Below are positions 33,466-42,236 of a stretch of DNA of 64,000 nt, in pieces. Where the stretch lies: NCBI RefSeq assembly GCF_009720365.1, contig NZ_ML769316.1, positions 400,228-464,227 of the forward strand, read 5' to 3'. Numbering within the stretch: the stretch's first letter is position 1; each line of letters begins with the position of its first letter. Below the pieces are notes generated by a model, which ran no database searches, was not told the origin of the DNA, and saw only the letters and a program-made list of their open reading frames with translations. The translations under genes and the position numbers were made by a program. This stretch comes from Catellatospora paridis. GTDB taxonomy: Bacteria > Actinomycetota > Actinomycetes > Mycobacteriales > Micromonosporaceae.

Positions 33466-34107
33466 GTGGTGGACGTGATGGTGGTCGACGACCATCCGAT
33501 GTGGCGGGACGGCGTGGCACGGGACCTCACCGACGCCGGATACACGGTGGTGGCGGCGGTCGGCGAGGGCGCGCAGGCGGTGCGGATCGGCCCGTCGGTG
33601 CGCCCCGACGTCGTCGTGCTCGACCTGCAGCTGCCGGACCTGTCCGGGGTGGAGGTGATCCGCGGCCTGGTCGCGGCCCTGCCGCAGGTGCGGGTGCTGG
33701 TGCTGTCGGCCAGCGGCGAGCAGCAGGACGTGCTCGACGCGGTCAAAGCCGGTGCGGCGGGTTACCTGTTGAAGTCGGCGGCGCGGGAGGAGTTCCTGGA
33801 CGCGGTGCGGCGTACGGCCGAGGGTGACGCGGTGTTCACGGCCGGGCTCGCGGGCCTGGTGCTGGGCGAATACCGGCGTCTCGCGGCCGCGCCGGGCGAC
33901 GGGCCGGACGCGCCGCGGCTGAGCGAGCGGGAGACCGAGGTGCTGCGGCTGGTCGCCAAGGGCCTCACCTACCGGCAGATCGCCGAGCGGCTCACCCTGT
34001 CGCACCGCACCGTGCAGAACCATGTGCAGAACACGCTGGGCAAGTTGCAGCTGCACAACCGGGTGGAGCTGGTCCGCTACGCGATCGAGCAGGGCCTGGA
34101 CGACTGA
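33466..34107 (+). CDS. NarL/LuxR-family response regulator
   Basis: This 213-residue regulator has a receiver domain with Asp8-Asp9 and phosphoacceptor Asp53 (VVVLDLQLPDLSG). The LuxR helix-turn-helix is LSERETEVLRLVAKGLTYRQ and TVQNHVQNTLGKLQLHNR. The start is GTG at 33466, reading MVDVMVVDDH. It is the cognate partner of the MacS kinase and ends 81 bp upstream of the ketosynthase-oxidase gene, so that operon is its most likely target. Confidence 0.92.
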   Translation: MVDVMVVDDHPMWRDGVARDLTDAGYTVVAAVGEGAQAVRIGPSVRPDVVVLDLQLPDLSGVEVIRGLVAALPQVRVLVLSASGEQQDVLDAVKAGAAGYLLKSAAREEFLDAVRRTAEGDAVFTAGLAGLVLGEYRRLAAAPGDGPDAPRLSERETEVLRLVAKGLTYRQIAERLTLSHRTVQNHVQNTLGKLQLHNRVELVRYAIEQGLDD

Positions 34108-34188
34108 GCGGCCACTGAGTACGGCGCACATCGCGGTTGAGTGCCTGAGCGGATTCGCGTGCGCCCGGCGGCTGGCTGAATCGGAGGC

Positions 34189-36042
34189 ATGACGGCTTTC
34201 CCGAACGTGTACCTGACCGGATTCGGCGCCTACCTGCCCGGCGAGCCGCTGGACGCCGAGCAGATCGCCCTGCGGCTGGGCGCGGGCGCGCGCGGCGCCG
34301 GGCTGCGGGCGCGGGTGCTGGCCGCCAACGGCATCCGGACCCGGCACTACGCGCTCGACGAGCACGGCGCGGTCACCATGCTCAACGAGGAGCTGGCCGC
34401 CGCGGCGGTGCAGGAGGCGTTGAAGGACCGGGACCTGCCGCTGGAGTCGGTGGGCATGCTGGCCGCCGGGACCACCCAGGGCGACCTGCTGGTGCCGGGC
34501 TTCGGTTCGATGGTGCACGGCCGGCTGGGCGGGCCGCCGATGGAGGTGCTGTCCGCGGGCGGGGTGTGCGCGTCGAGCATGGCCGCGCTGTCGGCCGCGG
34601 CGCGGGCGGTGCGGCTCGGCGAGCACGACGCGGCCGTGGTGGTCGGGTCGGAGCTGGTCAGCCGCTCGCTGCGGCAGAGCCGGTACGAGGGCGAGCGGTC
34701 GGGTTTCGACGCGGAGTTCCTGCGCTGGACGCTGTCGGACGGGGCGGGTGCGGTGGTGCTGGAGCCGCGACCACGCCCGGACGGGCTGAGCCTGCGGCTG
34801 GACTGGACGCACCTGGTGTCGTATGCCGGGGAGCGTCCGGTGTGCATGTCGGCGGGCGGCGAACCGGTCGCCGGGAAAACGTGGCTGGACGGCCCGGATG
34901 TGGCAAGCGCCGAGCGGGCGGGGCTGGTGCGGCTGCGCCAGGACGTGAAGTCGCTGCCCGCGCTGTTCCGGCTGGGACTGCGTGAGTACATGGGGCTGGT
35001 GCGGGCGGGCAGGTTCACGCCCGACAGCATCGATCATGTGCTGTGCCACTACAGCGCCGAGCACTTCCGGGGCGAGATCTTCGGGCTGCTGCGCGAGGCG
35101 GACCTGATGATCGACGAGCGGCGCTGGTTCACGAACCTGCACACGCGCGGCAACACCGGGGCCGCCAGCATCTTCGTGATGCTGGAGGAGGCGTGGCGGG
35201 CTGGCCGGTTCAGCCCCGGCGAGCGCATCCTGCTGATCGTGCCGGAGTCGGGCCGCTACTCGCTAGCGTTCGCCCAGCTGACCTGCGTGGCCGCCTCGGC
35301 GCGGGCGGTCTCGGCGGTCGCGGGCGCGGCGGACCACCCCGCTGGGACGCCGTCGCCGCTGGTGGCCCAGGACGGTGACGGTGAGGTGGTGCGGTGGACG
35401 GTGCTGGAGCTGGCCCGGGTGTGGGAGCAGTTCGAGCGGCAGGTGCGGGCGACCCCGCTGGTCCGGCGGATCGACACCGGCACGGCGACGCTCGACGACT
35501 ACCGGCGGCTACTGGTGCACCTGCGCCAGCAGGTCGTCGAAGGCGGGCGCTGGATCAGCCGCGCGGCGTCGAACTTCTCCGTCGAGATGTTCGCGCTGCG
35601 CAGCGCGGCGATCACACACGCGGCCGAGGAGCACCGCGACTACCAGCTGCTCGAACGTGACTTCTGCGCGGTCGGCGGCACCATCGAGGAGATCCGGGGG
35701 GCGCGCAAGAACATCGGCTCGGAGGCGCTGTCGGCGTACGTGTTCCACCAGGCGAGCCAGCCTGACCCGGTGGACCTGCTGGGCGCGATGTTCGTCATCG
35801 AAGGGCTCGGCGCGGGCCTGGTGCTGGGCTGGGCCCGCGCGCTGCGCGAGCAGCTGAACCTGCGCGAGGACCAGGTGAGCTTCCTCGGCTACCACGGCGA
35901 GGCCGACGACGCGCACTTCGCCGAACTCGCGCACCTGCTGCGCGAGGCGGTCCCGGACCGGGCGGCCGCGGCCCGGGTGGTGCGCACGGCCGAGGTCGTC
36001 GCCCGGCTGTACGCGATGCAGCTCGCGGAGGTCGACGCGTGA
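34189..36042 (+). CDS. Ketosynthase III (KASIII) fused to haem-oxygenase-like diiron oxidase (HDO)
   Basis: This is a 617-residue two-domain protein. Residues 1-370 are a FabH/KASIII-type thiolase-fold condensing enzyme with the full triad: Cys127 (GGVCASSMAA), His287 (LCHYSAEH) and Asn322 (GNTGAAS). Residues 400-617 are a helical haem-oxygenase-like domain. Glu538, His569, Asp573 and His576 have the spacing of the diiron ligands in CADD-type HDO enzymes, and Glu480, Glu481 and His482 are further ligand candidates. KASIII joins or transfers acyl groups; HDO enzymes oxidise or cleave small substrates, including fatty acids. A fatty-acyl or polyketide-derived small product is inferred. GGAGG lies only one base before the ATG, an unusual spacing. 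Confidence 0.85.
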   Translation: MTAFPNVYLTGFGAYLPGEPLDAEQIALRLGAGARGAGLRARVLAANGIRTRHYALDEHGAVTMLNEELAAAAVQEALKDRDLPLESVGMLAAGTTQGDLLVPGFGSMVHGRLGGPPMEVLSAGGVCASSMAALSAAARAVRLGEHDAAVVVGSELVSRSLRQSRYEGERSGFDAEFLRWTLSDGAGAVVLEPRPRPDGLSLRLDWTHLVSYAGERPVCMSAGGEPVAGKTWLDGPDVASAERAGLVRLRQDVKSLPALFRLGLREYMGLVRAGRFTPDSIDHVLCHYSAEHFRGEIFGLLREADLMIDERRWFTNLHTRGNTGAASIFVMLEEAWRAGRFSPGERILLIVPESGRYSLAFAQLTCVAASARAVSAVAGAADHPAGTPSPLVAQDGDGEVVRWTVLELARVWEQFERQVRATPLVRRIDTGTATLDDYRRLLVHLRQQVVEGGRWISRAASNFSVEMFALRSAAITHAAEEHRDYQLLERDFCAVGGTIEEIRGARKNIGSEALSAYVFHQASQPDPVDLLGAMFVIEGLGAGLVLGWARALREQLNLREDQVSFLGYHGEADDAHFAELAHLLREAVPDRAAAARVVRTAEVVARLYAMQLAEVDA

Positions 36043-36869
36043 AAGGCCCCACCGTGTGGACGGCGATCATGGCCGACCCGACCGTGCCCATCGACCGGGA
36101 CGTGCTGGCGATGGTCGTGGCCGACCAGCGGCAGTGGACCCGCCGCTGGCTGTATCCGCCCGCGCGAGTCCTGTCCCGGGTCGCCGTGTGGCTGATCCGG
36201 GTGGTCAAGGCACTGCTGCCATGGACGTTCTCGGCGCATACCACGATGGACCGGCTGTGCGTGTGGTTCCTGCGCCGGTTCGTCTCGCCGCGGGCCGGTG
36301 AGCTGCTGATCCGGCACTTCCTCATCGAGACGAACCTGCTGGCGTTCATCGCCCGCAACAGCGGCGTGGCCGGGGTGACCGAGCCGACCCTGCGGCCCAC
36401 CACGCTCGCCGGGCTCGGGGACCGGGCGGTGATCGAGCACGACGTCAGCGTGTACGACGTGCTCATCGCCCTGGGTGCGGGGCGCCGGGGGCCCCGCGGG
36501 CCGCTGGACTTCTCGATGCTGGCGCTGCCGCCGGTCGACCCCTCGCGGGGGCTGCGGCGGCTGCTGCGCCTGGACATCCAGACCGCGCTGTGCCTGATGA
36601 ACATCCCGTTCGCGCTGTGTCTGACCCCGCAGGAGTACCGGCGCGCGGTGCACTCGATGCGGCTGGACGAGTCGCTGCTGACGGTGCTGGCGGAGCTGAC
36701 CGGGGACGACACGTTCCTGCGCTGGCGGCCGGGCGGGGTGGTGGTGCGGGTGGACAGCGGCCTGGACGTGCCGCGCGCGGTGTACGAGCACGCGGTGATC
36801 CATGAGTACGCCCACGCCCGGCTCGTGAAACTGGCGGCAGGCGACCCGGCCGCACACTCCCGTGCCTGA
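36039..36869 (+). CDS. Unknown protein coupled to the KASIII-HDO gene
   Basis: This 276-residue protein starts at GTG 36039, overlapping the upstream stop as GTGA, so it is made together with the fusion enzyme. It is largely helical, with a possible amphipathic or membrane-associated stretch (LSRVAVWLIRVVKALLPWTF). Possible metal-binding pieces are IRHFLIETNLLAFIARNS, AVIEHDVSVYD and the C-terminal YEHAVIHEYAHARLV, which is rich in His and Glu. I do not recognise the family. Its role may be substrate or membrane delivery, or a further oxidative step; this is inference from coupling only. Confidence 0.75.
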   Translation: MKGPTVWTAIMADPTVPIDRDVLAMVVADQRQWTRRWLYPPARVLSRVAVWLIRVVKALLPWTFSAHTTMDRLCVWFLRRFVSPRAGELLIRHFLIETNLLAFIARNSGVAGVTEPTLRPTTLAGLGDRAVIEHDVSVYDVLIALGAGRRGPRGPLDFSMLALPPVDPSRGLRRLLRLDIQTALCLMNIPFALCLTPQEYRRAVHSMRLDESLLTVLAELTGDDTFLRWRPGGVVVRVDSGLDVPRAVYEHAVIHEYAHARLVKLAAGDPAAHSRA

Positions 36870-36934
36870 TGAACCGAGTCGCCTGCCCCCGTGCCGCGTA
36901 GTCTGCCGCGACGGGGTCGAACTCGGTGCGCGTG

Positions 36935-36966
36935 ACGGCAGGGTGCCTGCTTCCGGGCACCCTGCC
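36935..36966. terminator. Bidirectional hairpin terminator
   Basis: CGGCAGGGTGCC and GGCACCCTGCCG form a perfect 12-bp stem with an 8-base loop. It separates the convergent unknown gene (ends 36869) and secreted F5/8C protein gene (ends 36976). Confidence 0.8.
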
Positions 36967-36975
36967 GCCTTCGTC

Positions 36976-38784
36976 TCAGCTCGCGTACGCCTCCAGTTCG
37001 TAGATCCGGGCGGCGGTGTCGGTGTCACTCGTCGGCGTGATCACGTTGACCCGGATATATCGGGCGGTCACCGGGGTGATCGTGTGGGTGGTGACGTTGG
37101 CGGTGTTGCCGCGCGGCGAGGCCACCGTCGTCCAGGTCGTGCCGTTGGTGCTGACCTGGACGTCGAAGTCGCGCGTGTTCCAGACGGCCTTCTCCCCGCC
37201 GGCGCCGGAGTGGCGCAGCACGACCCGGCCCACCTGCTGGTTGGACTGCAGGTCGACCCGGATCCACTTACCGCTGCCCAGGGCGCACCATTTGTCGGTG
37301 TTGCCACCGGTCCAGCTGCCGTTGACGGCCTTGGCCGGGGCCTCGTTCGCCGCGCACTGCCCGGAGGCGGTGGCGGGCTTGTTGAGGGCCAGGTTCGCCG
37401 GCGGCGTCGTGGTCGGCACGTACAGGTTGATGTCGGTCAGGCTGGCACTGCCCTCGTACACGTTGGTGTAGAGGTCGCCGATGACGAAGTAGTCCGGGTA
37501 CTGCGAGCCGGCCGGCCACTGGTTGGGCCAGCTGGCGCTGCCGTGGTCGTCGTTCTGCGTCAGGGTGCCGTTGAACTGCCCGCCGTACTCGGCCGCCGTG
37601 GTGTTGTAGTGCCAGATCGGCGCGTTGTTGACCACGAACGGCCGGTGGAAGCGCAGCGTCTGCTGGCCCGCGCGGGCGAAGTTGCCGCTGGCCTCCAGGG
37701 TGTATCCGGTCGCGTCACGCTCGATGGCGAACGAGTAGAACTGGTTGGGCATCAGCTCGGGCTGCAGCTCGGCGGCCGAGGACAGCTGCTGCTCGGCGAC
37801 GCCGCCGGAGCAGCTGGTCATGAACCACTGGGAGTTGCCGGGCAGGCCGCCCGCGCCGGGATTCCAGTTCGGCATGCCGCTGATCCACATGTTGACGGTG
37901 TTGAAGCTGCTGTCGCGGTAGTTGTAGTACTGGTTGGTGGCCGCGTTGCAGACCCGGCCGCCGGTGCCGGTGCCGACCCGGTCGGGGTGCTGGGAGAACG
38001 AGTCCATCAGCACCTTGCGGTGGTAGTGCCAGAAGTGGTTGTTGCGCGGCGCGGGGTTGGCGAAGTCGACGATCGACAGGAAGTGGAAGCCGTTGTAGCC
38101 GTACGGGCCTTCGCGCACGCTCTGCCACTGGCAGTACGGCACGGACGCGTCGCCGCTCCAGCCGGGCGTGCCCTGCCCCTCCCCCCACGGGTGCTGCGTC
38201 TTGCAGCCGGTGGCGCTGTATCCGTTGACGCGCCCGCCGTAGTTGATGGTGCCGTTGCGCTTGCCGCCGAAGTCGAGGGTCTTGAGCTTGTACTCGATGC
38301 GGTAGCGGTCGGGCAGCCGGTTCGTCGGCCGGAAGATCGCCCCGCCGGTGCTCTCGGGCACGTTGAGCACGGCCACGTTGCCGCCGCCCTGCGCCTGGGT
38401 GGTGATCGACGGCGGCGACTCGATGACGCCGTCGGAGTTGAAGTCACGGGCCGACAGTGACGCGGTCAGCCAGCCGTTCTGCCCGAGCGTGATGTCCTTG
38501 CGGTAGGTCGCGAACGAGTTCAGGGCGGTGTCCCACGCCGAGCCGTAGTCGTTGTGGTACCACACGCCCGGATCGTCGGTGATGTTGTCGAACCCGGTGG
38601 CGTAGGTGTCGCGTACCCACGCGGAGTTGTTGCTGTTGAACGAGGTGGTGAAGTTCTCCCCGTAGAGCAGCTGCCAGCCGGGCGGAGCGGCCGCGGCGGG
38701 CGCCGCGGTCACCGCCGACGCGGTCGCCGCGAACAGGACACCGGCGGTCAGGCCCGTCGCGAGCAGTCTCCTTTTCCTGATCAT
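36976..38784 (-). CDS. Secreted protein with C-terminal F5/8 type C (CBM32-like) domain
   Basis: This 602-residue protein has a Sec signal peptide (RKRRLLATGLTAGVLFAATA, cleaved near AAA-PPG). A large N-terminal region of about 430 residues, rich in Trp, Tyr, Asn and His (GENFTTSFNSN, HFWHYHRKVLMDSF), looks like a beta-sandwich carbohydrate-active fold, but I cannot name its family. The C-terminal 140 residues form an F5/8 type C module (LALNKPATASGQC, RVVLRHSGAGGE, YIRVNVITPTS). It is the last gene of the ribose-type importer operon, 14 bases after the binding protein, so it probably releases or captures that sugar outside the cell. Confidence 0.8.
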   Translation of the reverse strand: MIRKRRLLATGLTAGVLFAATASAVTAAPAAAAPPGWQLLYGENFTTSFNSNNSAWVRDTYATGFDNITDDPGVWYHNDYGSAWDTALNSFATYRKDITLGQNGWLTASLSARDFNSDGVIESPPSITTQAQGGGNVAVLNVPESTGGAIFRPTNRLPDRYRIEYKLKTLDFGGKRNGTINYGGRVNGYSATGCKTQHPWGEGQGTPGWSGDASVPYCQWQSVREGPYGYNGFHFLSIVDFANPAPRNNHFWHYHRKVLMDSFSQHPDRVGTGTGGRVCNAATNQYYNYRDSSFNTVNMWISGMPNWNPGAGGLPGNSQWFMTSCSGGVAEQQLSSAAELQPELMPNQFYSFAIERDATGYTLEASGNFARAGQQTLRFHRPFVVNNAPIWHYNTTAAEYGGQFNGTLTQNDDHGSASWPNQWPAGSQYPDYFVIGDLYTNVYEGSASLTDINLYVPTTTPPANLALNKPATASGQCAANEAPAKAVNGSWTGGNTDKWCALGSGKWIRVDLQSNQQVGRVVLRHSGAGGEKAVWNTRDFDVQVSTNGTTWTTVASPRGNTANVTTHTITPVTARYIRVNVITPTSDTDTAARIYELEAYAS

Positions 38785-38798
38785 GGGTGCGCTCCCTG

Positions 38799-39764
38799 CT
38801 ACTTCGGGTCGATGTACTGGGCGGCGTTGTCCTTGGTGATCTGCGGCGACGGCACGACGGTGTCCTTCTCCACGCTGGCGCCGCCCAGGATCTCCACGGT
38901 GCGGTCGAGGGCGAGGCTGCCGATGACCTTCGGGCTGTTCAGGCCGGTGACGACGTAGTTGCCGCCGGTCAGGATGGCCTGCAGCGCCTCCAGTTGGCCG
39001 TCGACGCCGGCGAAGACGATCTGCGCGGACTTGCCCGCGGTCTGCACGGCCCGCTGCGCGCCCAGGCACATGGCGTCGTTCTCGCAGAACACCGCCGACA
39101 GGTCGGGGTTGGTCGCGAGCAGGTTCTCCATGATGGTCAGGGCGCCGTCGGAGCTCCAGCCGCCGAAGCCGGGCGCTTCGACGACGGTGATGCCCGGCGC
39201 CTTGCTCAGCGACGACTTCAGTCCGTTGGTGCGCGCCAAACCGATGCTGTTGTCGGCGGGACCGCCCTTGATGATCGCGACCTTGCCCTTGCCGCCGAGC
39301 CGGGTCGCCAGGAACTCGCCGTCCTGCTTGCCGATGGCCTCATTGTCGGGGCCGATCCAGCTGGTGTACTCGCCGGTGGCGAACTTGCGGTCGACGAGCA
39401 CGACCGGCTTGCCGGCGGCCTTGATGGCGTTGAGGGCGGCAGGCGCCGACTCCAGCGGTCCGCCGGAGATGATGATCGCGTCGACGTTCTTGCTGAGCAG
39501 GTCCTCGACGTCGGCGGCCAGCTTCGCCGCGTCGCCGTTGGCGTCGGTGCTGATCGTCTTGACGGTCAGGTCACCGGTCGACTTCGTCTTGGCCTGCGCG
39601 GTGATCGCGGCGTCCATGCCACTGAAGTACGGGCCGCTGAGCAGGAAGTTCGCGACCCCGATCGTGTACGTCTTCCCGCTGCTCGGTTCGTCGGCGGAGC
39701 AGGCGGCGCCGCCGGCGAGCAGGACGGTGGCGGCCAGCAGGCCGATCAACCGGTTCTTCGACAT
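38799..39764 (-). CDS. Ribose-type (CUT2) sugar-binding lipoprotein
   Basis: This 321-residue periplasmic-binding protein family 4 member has lipobox LAGGAAC (Cys22 after a hydrophobic helix). The sequence TYTIGVANFLLSGPYFSGMD then begins the RbsB-like lobe, and DAIIISGGPLESAPAALNAI and AVFCENDAMCLGAQRAVQTA are conserved CUT2 segments. It binds a monosaccharide for the permease and ATPase encoded upstream. Substrate not readable from the sequence. Confidence 0.92.
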   Translation of the reverse strand: MSKNRLIGLLAATVLLAGGAACSADEPSSGKTYTIGVANFLLSGPYFSGMDAAITAQAKTKSTGDLTVKTISTDANGDAAKLAADVEDLLSKNVDAIIISGGPLESAPAALNAIKAAGKPVVLVDRKFATGEYTSWIGPDNEAIGKQDGEFLATRLGGKGKVAIIKGGPADNSIGLARTNGLKSSLSKAPGITVVEAPGFGGWSSDGALTIMENLLATNPDLSAVFCENDAMCLGAQRAVQTAGKSAQIVFAGVDGQLEALQAILTGGNYVVTGLNSPKVIGSLALDRTVEILGGASVEKDTVVPSPQITKDNAAQYIDPK

Positions 39765-39795
39765 GTGGGCATCTCCACTGGTTGAGGGACGGATT

Positions 39796-40770
39796 TCAGC
39801 CGCGGGACCGGTTCACACGCTGCACGAGGATGACGGCGATGATGATCAGTCCCTTGAGCACCTGCTGCCAGAAGCTCTGCACGCCGTACAGGTTCAGCAG
39901 GTTGTTGATGAGCACCAGGACTGCGACCCCGCCGAGGGTCGCCCGGACCGAGCCCCGTCCACCGGACAGGCTCGCCCCGCCGATGACGCACGCGGCGATC
40001 GCGTCGAGTTCGAACGCGACACCGACGCTGGGTTGGGCGATGCCGACCCGGCTGGCCAGGATGACCCCGGCCAGTCCGGCGCACGCGCCGCTGATCGTGT
40101 ACGCGGCCACGACATGGCGGCGCACGTTGATGCCCGCCAGCCGGACCGTCTCGGCGTTGCCGCCGATCGCCACGATCGACCGACCGGCGGGCGTACGGGT
40201 CAGGAACACCCCGCCGACCGCGAACACGGCCAGCATGATGACGGTGATGAGCGGGACCGGCCCGACCATCGCCGTGCCGAGGTCGAGGAACGCCGGGTCG
40301 GCCGGGGCGATCGGCACCTCCGAGTACACGAACGCCAGGCCGCGGATCGTCGTCAGCGACGCCAGCGTCACCACGAACGGCGCCAGCGCGAACCTCGCCA
40401 CCAGCGTCCCGTTGACCAGACCGAACGCGATGCCGCTCGCGACGCCGACCGCCATCGCCACCGGGATGGGCAGGTCTGCGGCCAGACCGGCGGTGACGAT
40501 GCCGGCGAACGCCACGATCGAGCCGACCGACAGGTCGATCCCACCGGTGAGGATCACCACCAGCATGCCCAGGGAGAGCAGTCCCACCGTCACCATCTGC
40601 TTGAGCAGGCTGGTCAGGTTCACCGGCGTGAGGAAAGAGTCCGACGTCGTCGCCGCGACCGCGACGAAGGCCACGATGAGCAGCGTGAACCCCGCCTCCA
40701 CGGTGAGGTCCCGGCCGCCGACGACCAGCCGCGGCAGGCGTCGGGGTGCTCGGGCGGACTCGGCACTCAT
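39796..40770 (-). CDS. Ribose-type ABC transporter permease
   Basis: This 324-residue permease of the RbsC family has eight or more membrane helices. The conserved ILTGGIDLSVGSIVAFAGIV motif and the GRNAETARLAGI-like segment GGNAETVRLAGINVRRH are present. ATGA overlap joins it to the ATPase gene. It forms the channel of a CUT2 monosaccharide importer. Confidence 0.93.
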   Translation of the reverse strand: MSAESARAPRRLPRLVVGGRDLTVEAGFTLLIVAFVAVAATTSDSFLTPVNLTSLLKQMVTVGLLSLGMLVVILTGGIDLSVGSIVAFAGIVTAGLAADLPIPVAMAVGVASGIAFGLVNGTLVARFALAPFVVTLASLTTIRGLAFVYSEVPIAPADPAFLDLGTAMVGPVPLITVIMLAVFAVGGVFLTRTPAGRSIVAIGGNAETVRLAGINVRRHVVAAYTISGACAGLAGVILASRVGIAQPSVGVAFELDAIAACVIGGASLSGGRGSVRATLGGVAVLVLINNLLNLYGVQSFWQQVLKGLIIIAVILVQRVNRSRG

Positions 40771-42236
40771 GCGGGCCTTCCCATCGATAGGGCGAGGACC
40801 TCGTCCTCGCCGGTGTCGGCGGACCTCAGCTCGCCGGTGATCCGGCCCTGGTGCATGACGAGGACCCGGTCGGTGGCGCCGATGACCTCGGTGAGGTCGG
40901 AGGAGATCAGCAGGACGGCCAGGCCCTGCCGGGCGAGCTCGTCGACCATGCGGTAGATCTCCACCCGGGTCGCCATGTCGACGCCGCGGGTCGGCTCGTC
41001 GAGCAGCAGCACGCGGGGGTCACGCAGCAGCCATTTGGCCAGCACGACCTTCTGCTGGTTGCCGCCGCTGAGGTGGACCGCGGGCATCGGCGCGCAGCCC
41101 GCCGGCCGGATCTGGAGCCGGTCGACCATCGCGGCGACGTCGCGGCGCTGCCGGGCGACGTCCAGCAGCGGCCCGCGGGACGTCGAGTGCCAGGTCGTCA
41201 GCGACATGTTGTCGCGCACGGTCATGCCCAGGACCAGGCCGGTGCGGGCGCGGTCCTCGGTGACCAGGGCCATTCCGGCCTCGATCGCCTCGGCCGGTGA
41301 CCTGTGCGCGCCCTTGCCTGCCACGGCGGGCGCAGCGCCGAACACGCACCGGGCGAGTTCACTGCGGCCCGAGCCGACCAACCCGAACAGGCCGGTGATC
41401 TCACCTGCCCGCAGCTCGAACCCGATGTCGGCGAACTCGCCGGGGCGGGTCAGCCCGTCCACGCGGTGCAGCACCTGCCCGTGGCCGTCGCGGCGCGCGG
41501 GATAGATCTGCTCCAGGCGGCGGCCCGCCATCAGGCCGATCAGTTCGTCCTCGCCGGTGTCGCCGGGCGTGAGGGTCTCGATGACCCGGCCGTCCTTCAT
41601 CACCACGATGGACGTCGCGAGCTGGAGCACCTCAGGCAGCCGGTGCGACACGTAGATGACCAGTACCCCGCGTTCGCGCAGCTGTCGTATCAGCGCGAAC
41701 AGTGCTTCCAGGTCGGCTCCGGCGAGCACGGCCGACGGCTCGTCCAGGACCAGCACCCGCGGTTCGCTGATGAGGGCCTTGGCGATCTCGACCATCTGCT
41801 GGCGGGCCACCGACAGCCGCCCGGCGCGCTCGCGGGGGTCGATCGCGCCGAAGCCCACCCGGACGAGCAGTTCCCGGGCACGGGCGTCGGCGGCCTTCCA
41901 GTCGATCAGGCCCAGCCGCCGGGGAAAGGCGCCCAGCAGCAGGTTCTCGGTCACCGACAGCTCCGGCACCAGCGACAACTCCTGGTAGACGGTGCGGATG
42001 CCGAGGTCGTGCGCGTCGTGCGGCGAGCGCGGGTCGACGCGTTCGCCGTCCATCCACATCGCACCGGAGCTCATCGGCAGCGCACCGGACAGGATCTTGA
42101 TGAGGGTGGACTTGCCGGCGCCGTTGGCCCCGACCACGCCGATGACGTCGCCCGCGTCGCCCCGCAGCCCGACGCCGTGCAACACCTCGACTCCGCTGAA
42201 CTCCTTGTGCACGTCGCGCAGCTCCAGGCGGCTCAC
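40767..42236 (-). CDS. Ribose-type ABC transporter ATPase, double domain
   Basis: This 489-residue RbsA/MglA-type ATPase has two fused nucleotide-binding domains. The first has Walker A GANGAGKST and LSVARQQMVEIAKAL. The second has the degenerate P-loop GLVGSGRSEL, signature LSGGNQQKVVLAKWL and Walker B VLLLDEPTRGVD. It drives the CUT2 importer. The start is GTG, overlapping the aldehyde dehydrogenase stop (GTGA). Confidence 0.94.
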   Translation of the reverse strand: MSRLELRDVHKEFSGVEVLHGVGLRGDAGDVIGVVGANGAGKSTLIKILSGALPMSSGAMWMDGERVDPRSPHDAHDLGIRTVYQELSLVPELSVTENLLLGAFPRRLGLIDWKAADARARELLVRVGFGAIDPRERAGRLSVARQQMVEIAKALISEPRVLVLDEPSAVLAGADLEALFALIRQLRERGVLVIYVSHRLPEVLQLATSIVVMKDGRVIETLTPGDTGEDELIGLMAGRRLEQIYPARRDGHGQVLHRVDGLTRPGEFADIGFELRAGEITGLFGLVGSGRSELARCVFGAAPAVAGKGAHRSPAEAIEAGMALVTEDRARTGLVLGMTVRDNMSLTTWHSTSRGPLLDVARQRRDVAAMVDRLQIRPAGCAPMPAVHLSGGNQQKVVLAKWLLRDPRVLLLDEPTRGVDMATRVEIYRMVDELARQGLAVLLISSDLTEVIGATDRVLVMHQGRITGELRSADTGEDEVLALSMGRPA

